A stretch of 6,902 nucleotides of DNA from Desulfovibrio sp. GTDB taxonomy: Bacteria; Desulfobacterota; Desulfovibrionia; Desulfovibrionales; Desulfovibrionaceae. Positions within the stretch are counted from its first letter, which is position 1, and the number at the start of each line of letters is the position of its first letter. A program made the translations under genes and the position numbers. The stretch covers positions 1 to 6,902 of the forward strand of contig JAISXC010000067.1 of the NCBI GenBank assembly GCA_031270875.1. Reading direction: 5' to 3'. The notes under the pieces are model-generated. The model made no database searches. It was given only the letters and a program-made list of their open reading frames with translations, and had not been told where the DNA came from. Shown piece by piece: positions 1 to 5,369 of this stretch.

Positions 1-1
1 G

Positions 2-1015
2 CTTTGCGCGGTTCTCACGCGGCAGGCAGGCCGACTCTGGCATGTGAGCAATCTTTTTTACCAGCGCAATCAGCTTGATCTGGCGGAAAAGCTGCTCTCC
101 ACGAGTCACCACTCCAGAGTCTTTTTCTGCAATTCCGGGGCGGAGGCCAACGAGGCCGCCGTCAAGCTGGCCCGCCGGTACATGCGCCATGTCAAACAGC
201 GGGACGCCGCCGAAATCATCACTCTGAGCGGATGTTTTCACGGGCGAACCCTGGGCACGCTGGCCGCTACCGCACGGGATGGTCTGAGCGAGGGGTTTGC
301 CCCCCTGCCCGAAGGTTTTGTCCAGGTTGCCGCCGGTGATCTTGAAGTCCTCAGAGAGGCTGTCACGCCCTCCACGGCCGCCGTGCTGCTGGAAGTCGTG
401 CAGGGCGAAGGGGGCGTTGTGCCGTTGCCCGCCGAATATCTGCGCGGGGTGGAGAGTCTGTGTCGTGAGAGGGACATCCTGTTCATGTGTGATGAAGTGC
501 AGTCCGGCATGTGCCGTAGCGGCAAGTTCTGGGCCTTCCAGCTCCACGGCCTCAAGCCCGATATTGTCAGCGTGGCCAAGGCTCTGGCCAACGGACTGCC
601 CATGGGGGCCATTCTGGCGACCGAGGAGGCGGCCAGAGGATTTGAGCCCGGTTCACACGCGACCACCTTTGGCGGCGGCGAGCTGACATCGGCCGTGGCC
701 GCGAAAACCGTGGAAATACTTCTGCGGGACAAAATGGCGGAACGCGCCGCCGCCCTTGGCGGGTATCTTACAAGCAGGCTTGAAGACCTTTCATCGCGTC
801 ATCCGGGAAAAATCAGCGAAATACGCGGCGTTGGCCTGATGATGGGGATTGAGCTTGTTGAAAATGCGCGAAAAATATGGGAATGCCTGCTCAACAAGGG
901 CTATATCTGCAATTTGAGCCATGAAAAAATTTTGCGCCTTCTTCCGCCTCTTGTTATTGAGCAGGCGGATCTGGACGCCTTCGTGGCCGCGCTGGAGCAG
1001 GCATTTCAGGGATGA
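2..1015 (+). CDS. argD: Acetylornithine aminotransferase (ArgD-type), 5' end outside window
   Basis: This is a PLP-dependent class III aminotransferase. ArgD interconverts N-acetylornithine and N-acetylglutamate 5-semialdehyde in cytoplasmic arginine synthesis, and many ArgD enzymes also act in lysine synthesis. The reading frame is open from position 2. Codons before the GTG at 44 read ...AGRLWH and join the conserved HVSNLFY segment, so that GTG is internal and the true start lies upstream. About 337 residues are visible against a usual length near 400. Counting from codon 44, the sequence shows the phosphate-binding SGAEANEAA (31-39), FHGRT (65-69), the cofactor motif DEVQSG (150-155), the Schiff-base lysine K179 in SVAKALANGLPMG, and TTFGGG near 208-213. 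The family is certain. The ArgD assignment over other ornithine/GABA-type members rests on overall motif match. It converges on the secreted-protein gene that ends at 1116. No convincing terminator was seen after the stop. Confidence 0.93.
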   Translation, partial: LCAVLTRQAGRLWHVSNLFYQRNQLDLAEKLLSTSHHSRVFFCNSGAEANEAAVKLARRYMRHVKQRDAAEIITLSGCFHGRTLGTLAATARDGLSEGFAPLPEGFVQVAAGDLEVLREAVTPSTAAVLLEVVQGEGGVVPLPAEYLRGVESLCRERDILFMCDEVQSGMCRSGKFWAFQLHGLKPDIVSVAKALANGLPMGAILATEEAARGFEPGSHATTFGGGELTSAVAAKTVEILLRDKMAERAAALGGYLTSRLEDLSSRHPGKISEIRGVGLMMGIELVENARKIWECLLNKGYICNLSHEKILRLLPPLVIEQADLDAFVAALEQAFQG

Positions 1016-1040
1016 AATTTTTGTTTGTGGAGGGAAGGCA

Positions 1041-1193
1041 ATGGATGTCTTTGAGCAAACTGCGGAACTGGAGCGCCTGGGCAGAGAGTCCGTCCTTGCG
1101 CGGGCGCGCGCTGCGCTATTTTTGAGAGCTTTTTCTGTGATTTGCCCCTTTTTTGGCAGGCGGCGGAGCGGTGGGAGAAAGTTCCGGCACTGA
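1041..1193 (+). CDS. Small ORF of unknown function, doubtful
   Basis: This is a possible 50-residue protein starting at an ATG 25 nt after the argD stop. A good purine-rich ribosome binding site (GGAGGGAAGG, about 1029-1038) precedes it, so it could be translated from the argD transcript. The first half (MDVFEQTAELERLGRESVLARARAAL) looks like a charged helix with ordinary codon use. The tail (SVICPFFGRRRSGGRKFRH) is short, basic and unlike a folded domain. The last 78 nt overlap the 3' end of the convergent secreted-protein gene on the other strand. I do not recognise the sequence. It may be a genuine small protein, the remnant of a longer gene eroded at its 3' end, or chance. The ribosome binding site is the main argument for it. 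Confidence 0.35.
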   Translation: MDVFEQTAELERLGRESVLARARAALFLRAFSVICPFFGRRRSGGRKFRH

Positions 1194-1418
1194 CGCCGGA
1201 TCCCTGAAGGACGCCCCGCCCATCTGCAGCTGCCGTGGAGAAACAAGGGCGCCCCAATACAGGCGCGCCGCGCCGGAGGATTTCCACGCTTCCGTCATAT
1301 TGGTCTGGACCGGCGCCGGCGTTTGTAAGGCGGCAGAAGGCGGCAGGGAAGGGGACTCAACGGCCAGGGCGGGGCCGGGCAGACACAGCAAGAGACTGAT
1401 CAGGAAAAGCGGACGCAT
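1116..1418 (-). CDS. Small secreted protein with signal peptide, unknown function
   Basis: The predicted product is a 100-residue exported protein. The ATG at 1418 was chosen over an upstream in-frame ATG at 1610 for two reasons: it has a strong GGGAGG site 7 nt upstream, and it begins a textbook signal peptide. That peptide has MRP as n-region, a leucine-rich core (LFLISLLLCL) and a PALA cleavage site after residue 19. The longer form would bury the signal peptide and overlap the start of the divergent kinase gene. The mature part is about 81 residues, rich in Pro, Ser and Ala at both ends. It has one more structured stretch (about 40-66) containing two Trp and one Tyr, and a basic Lys/Arg/His C-terminus. 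There is no lipobox and no transmembrane segment besides the signal. I do not recognise a family. It is divergently transcribed from the kinase gene, with 97 bp between the two starts. Confidence 0.68.
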   Translation of the reverse strand: MRPLFLISLLLCLPGPALAVESPSLPPSAALQTPAPVQTNMTEAWKSSGAARLYWGALVSPRQLQMGGASFRDPASVPELSPTAPPPAKKGANHRKSSQK

Positions 1419-1515
1419 GATGGAACCTCCCGTTTTCTTATCGGCGAAGGAAACAGACGGCTTTAGATCATTTTCAGAACAAAACGCTTCAACATCGTAA
1501 AAGCCAGGATTTGTA

Positions 1516-2061
1516 ATGTCCACGCAAACGCTTATCGCTGCTCCGCGGCACCTTGCGCCCTGCATCGTGCTCATCGGCATGGCGGGAGCGGGCAAGTCCA
1601 CAGTGGGCAAAGAAATCGCGCATCTGACGGGCTGGGCTTACATGGATACCGACCATTTGCTGGAAGCGGCTTACGCCGCGCCTCTCCAGCGCGTTGCCGA
1701 CGCCTTCGGCAAAAAAACATTCGTACGGGCCGAAGGGGAAATGATTTGCTCCATCAGGGCATCCCGCACCGTCATCGCCACAGGGGGCAGCGTGGTCTAT
1801 CACGAAGCCGCCATGCGCCATCTGACGGGATTGGGGGTTGTGGTGTATCTGGATGTGCCTTTCGCCGTCATTGAGCGGCGCATTGCCGCCAAGCCGGATC
1901 GCGGCCTTGCCATAGCGCCGGGCCAAACCCTCGCCGGGCTGTTTGCCGAACGCGACCCGCTCTACAAAGCATGGGCAAGGCTTTGTTGCGATGTGGGGCG
2001 GAAAACCCCCCGTCAGTGCGCCCGGTGGATTGTGGAGCGGTTCAAGCGCGAAACAGACTGA
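1516..2061 (+). CDS. aroK: Shikimate kinase family protein (AroK-like)
   Basis: This is a P-loop kinase of the shikimate kinase family, 181 residues against a usual 165-180. Shikimate kinase phosphorylates shikimate at O3 in cytoplasmic aromatic amino-acid synthesis. Visible motifs are Walker A GMAGAGKST (21-29), the substrate-binding Asp in MDTD (D44/D46), ATGGS (88-92), YLDVP (111-115), the lid arginine R129 in DRGLA, and ERDPLY (145-150) with R146. Two points differ from the E. coli-type enzyme. The GGG loop has only two glycines before SVVY. The usual FRxxE motif reads FVRAE (69-73), so the shikimate-contacting Arg is replaced by Val or shifted by one residue. The start follows a weak AGGA site about 6 nt upstream. 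The TGA stop lies inside the terminator hairpin. The family is firm; the exact substrate is slightly less so. Confidence 0.87.
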   Translation: MSTQTLIAAPRHLAPCIVLIGMAGAGKSTVGKEIAHLTGWAYMDTDHLLEAAYAAPLQRVADAFGKKTFVRAEGEMICSIRASRTVIATGGSVVYHEAAMRHLTGLGVVVYLDVPFAVIERRIAAKPDRGLAIAPGQTLAGLFAERDPLYKAWARLCCDVGRKTPRQCARWIVERFKRETD

Positions 2062-2089
2062 AAAACGGGGCGCTCCCCGTTTTTCAGTC
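2056..2089. terminator. Bidirectional intrinsic terminator, perfect 15-bp stem
   Basis: GACTGAAAAACGGGG (2056-2070), loop CGCT, then CCCCGTTTTTCAGTC (2075-2089), is a perfect inverted repeat. Read rightwards, the GC stem is followed by TTTTT and ends the kinase transcript. Read leftwards it has the same form and faces the lipoprotein gene, which stops at 2107. It sits between two convergent genes, as expected for a shared terminator. The kinase TGA stop (2059-2061) is part of the left arm. Confidence 0.9.
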
Positions 2090-2106
2090 CCGCACGGGCC
2101 GAAGGC

Positions 2107-2655
2107 TCAATATCGCCATGCCTTGCCGTCAAACATGATCATTTCGGTACGGCTGCTCTTGCCCACTTCCTGGCAGGGCGCGGCAAGGGCGGCTTTCTGA
2201 TCCGCGCCGCGGCACTCGTACAACCGTTCGGTATAGCGGATGATGCCCACATACAGGCCGGGCGCGTTGGCAGGGCGCATTTCGGTGATCACGTCCGCCG
2301 TATCCACTTCAACATAGGTTGCCACATGTTCCCTGCCCCCCTTCCTGACTTCCTTGGTGCCCTTGGAGGGGCGGACAGTCCGAGCGGCCTGTCCGGTCAG
2401 CCTGCGCGCGGCGTCGTCCAGTTCGCCGCGAATCTGGACCTCGTTTTTGCGGCCTTTCGCGGTTGAAGAGCTTTTGTTTTCCTTGGCGGTTGGCTTTTTG
2501 CCCTTGGTCGCAGCGGGCTGCGGGGCCGGTTCAGGGGCCGGAGGTTCCGCGGCCACGGGCTGCGGCTCGCCGCCGGCGGCCTTTTCACCGGAGGCGGCGC
2601 AGCCCGCCGTGAGAAGGGTGAAGCTCAGAAGAAAAGCAAAAAAAGCAGTACGCAT
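2107..2655 (-). CDS. Outer-membrane-type lipoprotein with A/P/K-rich linker, unknown function
   Basis: This is a predicted lipoprotein of 182 residues. The ATG at 2655 is preferred over one four codons upstream (2667) because GAGGG lies 5 nt before it, whereas the upstream ATG abuts a hairpin and has no such site. The signal is MRTAFFAFLLSFTLLTAGC, with lipobox LTAGC and the lipidated Cys at 19. The next residue is Ala rather than Asp, which by the E. coli rule points to the outer membrane. Residues 20-70 form a disordered Ala/Pro/Lys/Glu linker. Residues 71-182 form a probable globular domain with two cysteines (148 and 161) that could form a disulfide, ending in MIMFDGKAWRY. No known family is recognised. 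The low-complexity linker can cause false hits to proteins such as IF-2. It lies 76 nt downstream of the VWA-OmpA gene on the same strand, so a shared envelope function is a reasonable inference. Confidence 0.85.
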   Translation of the reverse strand: MRTAFFAFLLSFTLLTAGCAASGEKAAGGEPQPVAAEPPAPEPAPQPAATKGKKPTAKENKSSSTAKGRKNEVQIRGELDDAARRLTGQAARTVRPSKGTKEVRKGGREHVATYVEVDTADVITEMRPANAPGLYVGIIRYTERLYECRGADQKAALAAPCQEVGKSSRTEMIMFDGKAWRY

Positions 2656-2668
2656 GGAATCCCTCATT

Positions 2669-2702
2669 ATAAAGCCGGGCGGCTGACGCCGTCCGGCTTT
2701 AT
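2669..2702 (-). terminator. 15-bp hairpin between the VWA-OmpA and lipoprotein genes
   Basis: ATAAAGCCGGGCGGC (2669-2683), loop TGAC, GCCGTCCGGCTTTAT (2688-2702). Fourteen pairs are perfect. The remaining position is G-U in plus-strand RNA but an A-C mismatch in minus-strand RNA. It lies 29 nt past the VWA-OmpA stop and just before the lipoprotein start. In the minus direction it ends in CTTTAT, a short U-run, so it is likely a partial terminator or an mRNA-end stabiliser that lowers lipoprotein expression relative to the upstream gene. An attenuator role is possible. Confidence 0.6.
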
Positions 2703-2731
2703 CGTTATATTGTCTGTTTGTCGGTCAGGGA

Positions 2732-3730
2732 TTATTCAAAGGAAATCTCCGTACGACGGTTCATGTAACGGCCTTCTTCACTCTTGTTGTCGTACTTGTA
2801 GGATTTGCCCTTGCCAACGGCGGACATGCGGCTGGCCGGCACACCCTGTTTGGAAAGATAGGTCTTGACGGAGTTGGCGCGGTGCTGGGAGAGCTTCTGG
2901 TTGTACGCGTCGGAACCGATATAGTCGGTCCAGCCGGTCAGAAGCACACGCTTGTTGGATTCCGCCTTGACGAGATTGGCCGCCTCATTCAGGATAGTCT
3001 GGGCCTTGCTGTCCAGCGCGTAGGAGTCAAAGGCGAAGTTGACGCCACGCAGTACGATGACGTTGGACTCACGGCAGAAGACGGCCAGAACAAAACGCTC
3101 CACAGCGGCGTCGCTGGTGGCCAGATCTTCAGCGCGCACGAGAACGCTGGCCGGATTCATGCCCGCGATGGCCTTGACGGTGGCTTCGCCGTTCTTGGTG
3201 TCGGCCAGGGAAATGACGTGAATGACGAGATTGCGCTGGCTGGCATAAATCTGGCGGGCCACTTCCACAAGATCGGCGCCGCGGTTGTTGTCGCCGTCAG
3301 TCACCAGAATGACGGCGGCGTCGCGCTTCATACTGGAGAGGAAAGGCTCATACTTCTGAATACCGTCGCCCATGCTGGTCATGCGGCCGAAAATTTCAAA
3401 GCCGGAACGCAGCTTGTTCAGGCCGGCATCCATGGCGGCACGGTTCCACGGACCCTGCTGGATGATGGCGCTGTTGGGCGAAATAGTGTGCAGGCCGCCG
3501 TTGTAATCCAGGGCGGGAATAGCCGTGTTGACGCGCTTGAGCGCCGTTTTGGCCACAATGATTTTATCCTGCTTCAACTGTTTGTTTTTCATCATCATGG
3601 AACCGGAATAGTCCACAACAAAGTCGAAACTTTCAATTTTTTTGGTGCATGTCACCGGCGCAGCTGCGGCTGCGGCTGCGTAGCTCAAGATCAGAGCCGC
3701 AGCAAGGACAAGGACACGGAATGATTTCAT
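2732..3730 (-). CDS. Periplasmic von Willebrand A domain protein with C-terminal OmpA peptidoglycan-binding domain
   Basis: This is an exported protein of 332 residues that probably anchors a VWA interaction domain to the cell wall. The ATG at 3730 has AGGAGG 4 nt upstream. An in-frame start 45 nt further upstream (3775) is rejected because it would put a polar extension before the signal peptide. The signal is MKSFRVLVLAAALILSYA followed by an alanine run, cleaved around residue 24. The VWA domain (about 33-218) shows the metal-site motif DYSGS (D40, S42, S44), a likely T118 in GRMTSMGDG, and D145 in LVTDGD. The OmpA-like domain (about 226-332) shows VNFAFDS, the diaminopimelate-contacting D269 in GWTDYIGS, R284 in SQHRANSV, and NRRTEISF at the end. 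The only two cysteines (28 and 219) flank the VWA domain, suggesting a disulfide. The lipoprotein gene follows. The binding partner is unknown. Confidence 0.92.
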   Translation of the reverse strand: MKSFRVLVLAAALILSYAAAAAAAPVTCTKKIESFDFVVDYSGSMMMKNKQLKQDKIIVAKTALKRVNTAIPALDYNGGLHTISPNSAIIQQGPWNRAAMDAGLNKLRSGFEIFGRMTSMGDGIQKYEPFLSSMKRDAAVILVTDGDNNRGADLVEVARQIYASQRNLVIHVISLADTKNGEATVKAIAGMNPASVLVRAEDLATSDAAVERFVLAVFCRESNVIVLRGVNFAFDSYALDSKAQTILNEAANLVKAESNKRVLLTGWTDYIGSDAYNQKLSQHRANSVKTYLSKQGVPASRMSAVGKGKSYKYDNKSEEGRYMNRRTEISFE

Positions 3731-3817
3731 AATGCCTCCTGGGTTAAGTGGATGTGTTTGTTTTTTGCCCGCCAAGGCATACCGTCACCGGACAAAAGCG
3801 GTATTATGCCTGTTTAC

Positions 3818-3968
3818 GCTCTTGTACATAACTCTTTTTGAAAAAGACCGCAAGAGCTAGAGCAAATTAACATTGAAAATGTATAATTTGCGCTGCAAGG
3901 ATTTGCAAGCAAATCCTTGCAGCAAGATTGTCGCAAGGCGAATTCACTTCGCCGTCAAGCGACAATCT
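3818..3968. repeat. Cluster of four adjoining inverted repeats (REP-like or structured intergenic element)
   Basis: Four hairpins follow one another with almost no spacer. (1) 3818-3857: GCTCTTG pairs with CAAGAGC, with an inner TCTTT/AAAGA stem. (2) 3862-3891: GCAAATTA+ACATT pairs with AATGT+TAATTTGC around GAA, with one bulged A. (3) 3892-3923: a perfect 15-bp repeat, GCTGCAAGGATTTGC, two-base spacer AA, GCAAATCCTTGCAGC. (4) 3925-3968: AGATTGTCGC pairs with GCGACAATCT and encloses GGCGAA/TTCGCC with loop TTCAC. Hairpins 2 and 3 abut exactly. This could be a multicopy REP/BIME-type element, a transcription terminator for dapA, or a structured leader for the VWA-OmpA mRNA. Copy number elsewhere in the genome cannot be seen here. 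Confidence 0.72.
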
Positions 3969-3979
3969 CAAGCGTAAAA

Positions 3980-3988
3980 TGCTATAAT
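3980..3988 (+). promoter_or_regulatory. Possible extended -10 promoter element
   Basis: TGCTATAAT matches the extended -10 consensus (TGN followed by TATAAT) exactly. An upstream GCGACA, 18 bp away, matches four of six -35 bases but lies in the arm of hairpin 4. Transcription would run rightwards into the 3' end of dapA, antisense to it, and no plus-strand gene follows. It may drive an antisense RNA or be a chance match in AT-rich DNA. Confidence 0.22.
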
Positions 3989-4068
3989 CGACGCAGTAAG
4001 TTTCCACGCTGTTTATGCCGGCGGCTTCTGTTTTGCTCCGGGGACAGGGTGTTCAGGAAAATCGCCGT

Positions 4069-4944
4069 CTACAGCAGACTCTGCTCTTTCAGCACGGCCG
4101 CGAGCTTGTCCTTGTTGGGCTTGCTCATGGGGCAGAGGGGGAGCCGCATTTCTTCCCGGATCAATCCCATGAGCGCGAGAGCCGTTTTGGCGGGTATGGG
4201 ATTGGTTTCCGCGAACATGATTTCGTGCAGCGGGAAGATCGCGTGATGCATGCGCGCCGCCTCTTTCATATTTCCGTCGGCGGCGGCGCACATGGCGACC
4301 ATGCGGTCCGGGGCCACATTGGAGGTGACGGAAATCACCCCTTTGCCGCCCAGCGCCATGAGCGGCAAGGCGGTAAAGTCATCCCCGGAAAGAACGTCAA
4401 AATCCTCCGGGCAGGATTCAAGGATGCGGCTGCCCTGGGACATGTCGCCCGTCGCCTCCTTGATGCCGACAATGTGCGGAAAATCCCCGGCCAGGCGGCT
4501 CAGGGTGGGCGGGAGCAGATTGCAGCCCGTGCGCCCCGGCACATTGTAGGGTACAAGGGGCATTTCCACAGCTTCCGCGACGGCCTTGAAGTGCTGATAC
4601 AGGCCTTCCTGGGTGGGTTTGTTGTAATAGGGCGTGATCAAAAGAGCGCCGTCGGCCCCCGCCTTCTGGGCAAAGCGGGTCAGGCGCACGGCTTCCGAGG
4701 TGTTGTTGGAGCCGGCGCCGGCCAGCACAGGCACACGGCCGCGCGCCACCGCGACGCATATCCCGATAACCTGTTCGTGCTCCTTATGGGTGAGGGTGGC
4801 GGATTCGCCCGTTGTTCCACAGGGCACAAGGCCGTGTATGCCCGCCCTGATCTGGCGTTCAATCAGAGCGCCGTAAGCTTCTTCATCCACGGCGTTATTT
4901 TTGAAAGGGGTGACAAGAGCCGTCAGGGCACCGGAAAATCGCAT
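4069..4944 (-). CDS. dapA: 4-hydroxy-tetrahydrodipicolinate synthase
   Basis: DapA condenses pyruvate with aspartate 4-semialdehyde, the first committed step of the diaminopimelate/lysine pathway in the cytoplasm. The product is 291 residues, the standard length for this (beta/alpha)8-barrel enzyme. Catalytic residues are in place: T44 and T45 in CGTTGES, Y107 in PYYNKP, Y133 and R138 in VPYNVPGRT, and the Schiff-base lysine K162 in GIKEATGD. The substrate loop LSGDD and GVISV are also present. The start ATG has GGAGG 5 nt upstream. It lies 51 nt downstream of the HU/IHF gene on the same strand, with no strong terminator between them, so co-transcription is likely. The gene is complete and unremarkable. 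Confidence 0.97.
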   Translation of the reverse strand: MRFSGALTALVTPFKNNAVDEEAYGALIERQIRAGIHGLVPCGTTGESATLTHKEHEQVIGICVAVARGRVPVLAGAGSNNTSEAVRLTRFAQKAGADGALLITPYYNKPTQEGLYQHFKAVAEAVEMPLVPYNVPGRTGCNLLPPTLSRLAGDFPHIVGIKEATGDMSQGSRILESCPEDFDVLSGDDFTALPLMALGGKGVISVTSNVAPDRMVAMCAAADGNMKEAARMHHAIFPLHEIMFAETNPIPAKTALALMGLIREEMRLPLCPMSKPNKDKLAAVLKEQSLL

Positions 4945-4995
4945 GGCCTCCTCCCTTCACGTTTCATGCATGGTCCGCGCGAGCGGGGTGTGAAT

Positions 4996-5271
4996 TCATT
5001 GATTGATGAATTCCTTGAGTTCCTTGCCGGCCCGGAAGAAAGTCAGCCGCTTGGGAACAACGGAAATTTTTTCCCCGGTTTTGGGGTTGCGTCCGGAATA
5101 TCCCCCGTATTCCTTGATTTTGAAGCTGCCGAACCCGCGAATTTCAATGCGGTCACCGGCGAGCAGGGATTTTTTCATGGATTCGACAAACGTGTTGACC
5201 GCCATGGTGGCGTCGTCAAGGGAAATGTTTGTCTCATCCGCCAGCGTCTTGATAAGTTCGCTTTTGTTCAT
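4996..5271 (-). CDS. HU/IHF-family DNA-binding protein
   Basis: This is a small nucleoid protein of 91 residues that binds and bends DNA as a dimer. It has the N-terminal helices (MNKSELIKTLADETN) seen in HU and IHF, then the beta saddle RIEIRGFGSF (41-50) and the family signature GRNPKTGE (60-67), whose proline intercalates into DNA. It ends with the usual helix AGKELKEFIN. EIRGFGSF recalls IHF-beta, but many HU-type proteins of related bacteria share it, so HU versus IHF is left open. The start has GGGAG about 5 nt upstream. A 98-bp gap separates it from the ATPase gene upstream and may hold its promoter. The dapA gene follows 51 nt later. The stop codon lies in a small inverted repeat (4992-5013) without a T-tract. 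Confidence 0.95.
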   Translation of the reverse strand: MNKSELIKTLADETNISLDDATMAVNTFVESMKKSLLAGDRIEIRGFGSFKIKEYGGYSGRNPKTGEKISVVPKRLTFFRAGKELKEFINQ

Positions 5272-5312
5272 TTCGTCTCCCTGGTGTTATTACGGGGTAC
5301 TCGGGGTCCGAG

Positions 5313-5339
5313 CTTATATCCCTTGGCGCAGTATGTAAA
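5313..5339 (-). promoter_or_regulatory. Candidate promoter for the HU/IHF gene
   Basis: On the minus strand, TTTACA (5339-5334, five of six -35 bases) is followed 15 bp later by TATAAG (5318-5313, five of six -10 bases). The spacing is short. An alternative TTGCTT at 5343-5338 gives 19 bp. The leader to the ATG at 5271 would be about 35 nt and carries a small hairpin, CTCGG/CCGAG (5300-5312). This is the only gap over 60 bp between prfB and the dapA stop, so a promoter is expected here. Confidence 0.35.
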
Positions 5340-5369
5340 GCAATTCCTGAACGATTTTGATACGATTGC

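Larger units (their letters stand above)
3731..4068. other. 338-bp intergenic region upstream of the VWA-OmpA gene
   Basis: This gap separates dapA (stop at 4069) from the VWA-OmpA start at 3730, both on the minus strand. It is more AT-rich than its flanks. Near the VWA-OmpA start is an imperfect inverted repeat, GGCATACCG (3776-3784) against CGGTATTATGCC (3799-3810). It overlaps CATAAT (minus strand, 3808-3803), a possible -10 element without a good -35. Positions 3818-3968 are a run of hairpins listed separately. Positions 3989-4068 contain nothing I can name, and no clear dapA terminator other than the hairpins themselves. I found no convincing gene here. Confidence 0.6.

Noticed and set aside
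44..46. GTG as the start of argD
   Set aside because: The conserved aminotransferase sequence continues upstream of it (AGRLWH before VSNLFY), so the gene is cut by the window edge.
1098..1126. GC-rich segment followed by TTTTT as an argD terminator
   Set aside because: The best stem is only 5 bp and the T-run begins several bases after it, so the support is too weak.
2666..2673. TATAAT on the minus strand just before the lipoprotein gene as a -10 element
   Set aside because: It lies in the hairpin arm, has no -35 at proper spacing, and would start transcription almost at the start codon.
2882..3724. Plus-strand open frame of 280 codons
   Set aside because: It is antisense to the well-supported VWA-OmpA gene and reflects that gene's codon bias.
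3862..3968. CRISPR array
   Set aside because: The repeated units are different inverted repeats, not identical direct repeats separated by unique spacers.
4992..5013. Inverted repeat GAATTCAT/ATGAATTC as a terminator of the HU/IHF gene
   Set aside because: The stem is AT-rich and short, there is no T-tract after it, and dapA follows closely, so termination is unlikely.
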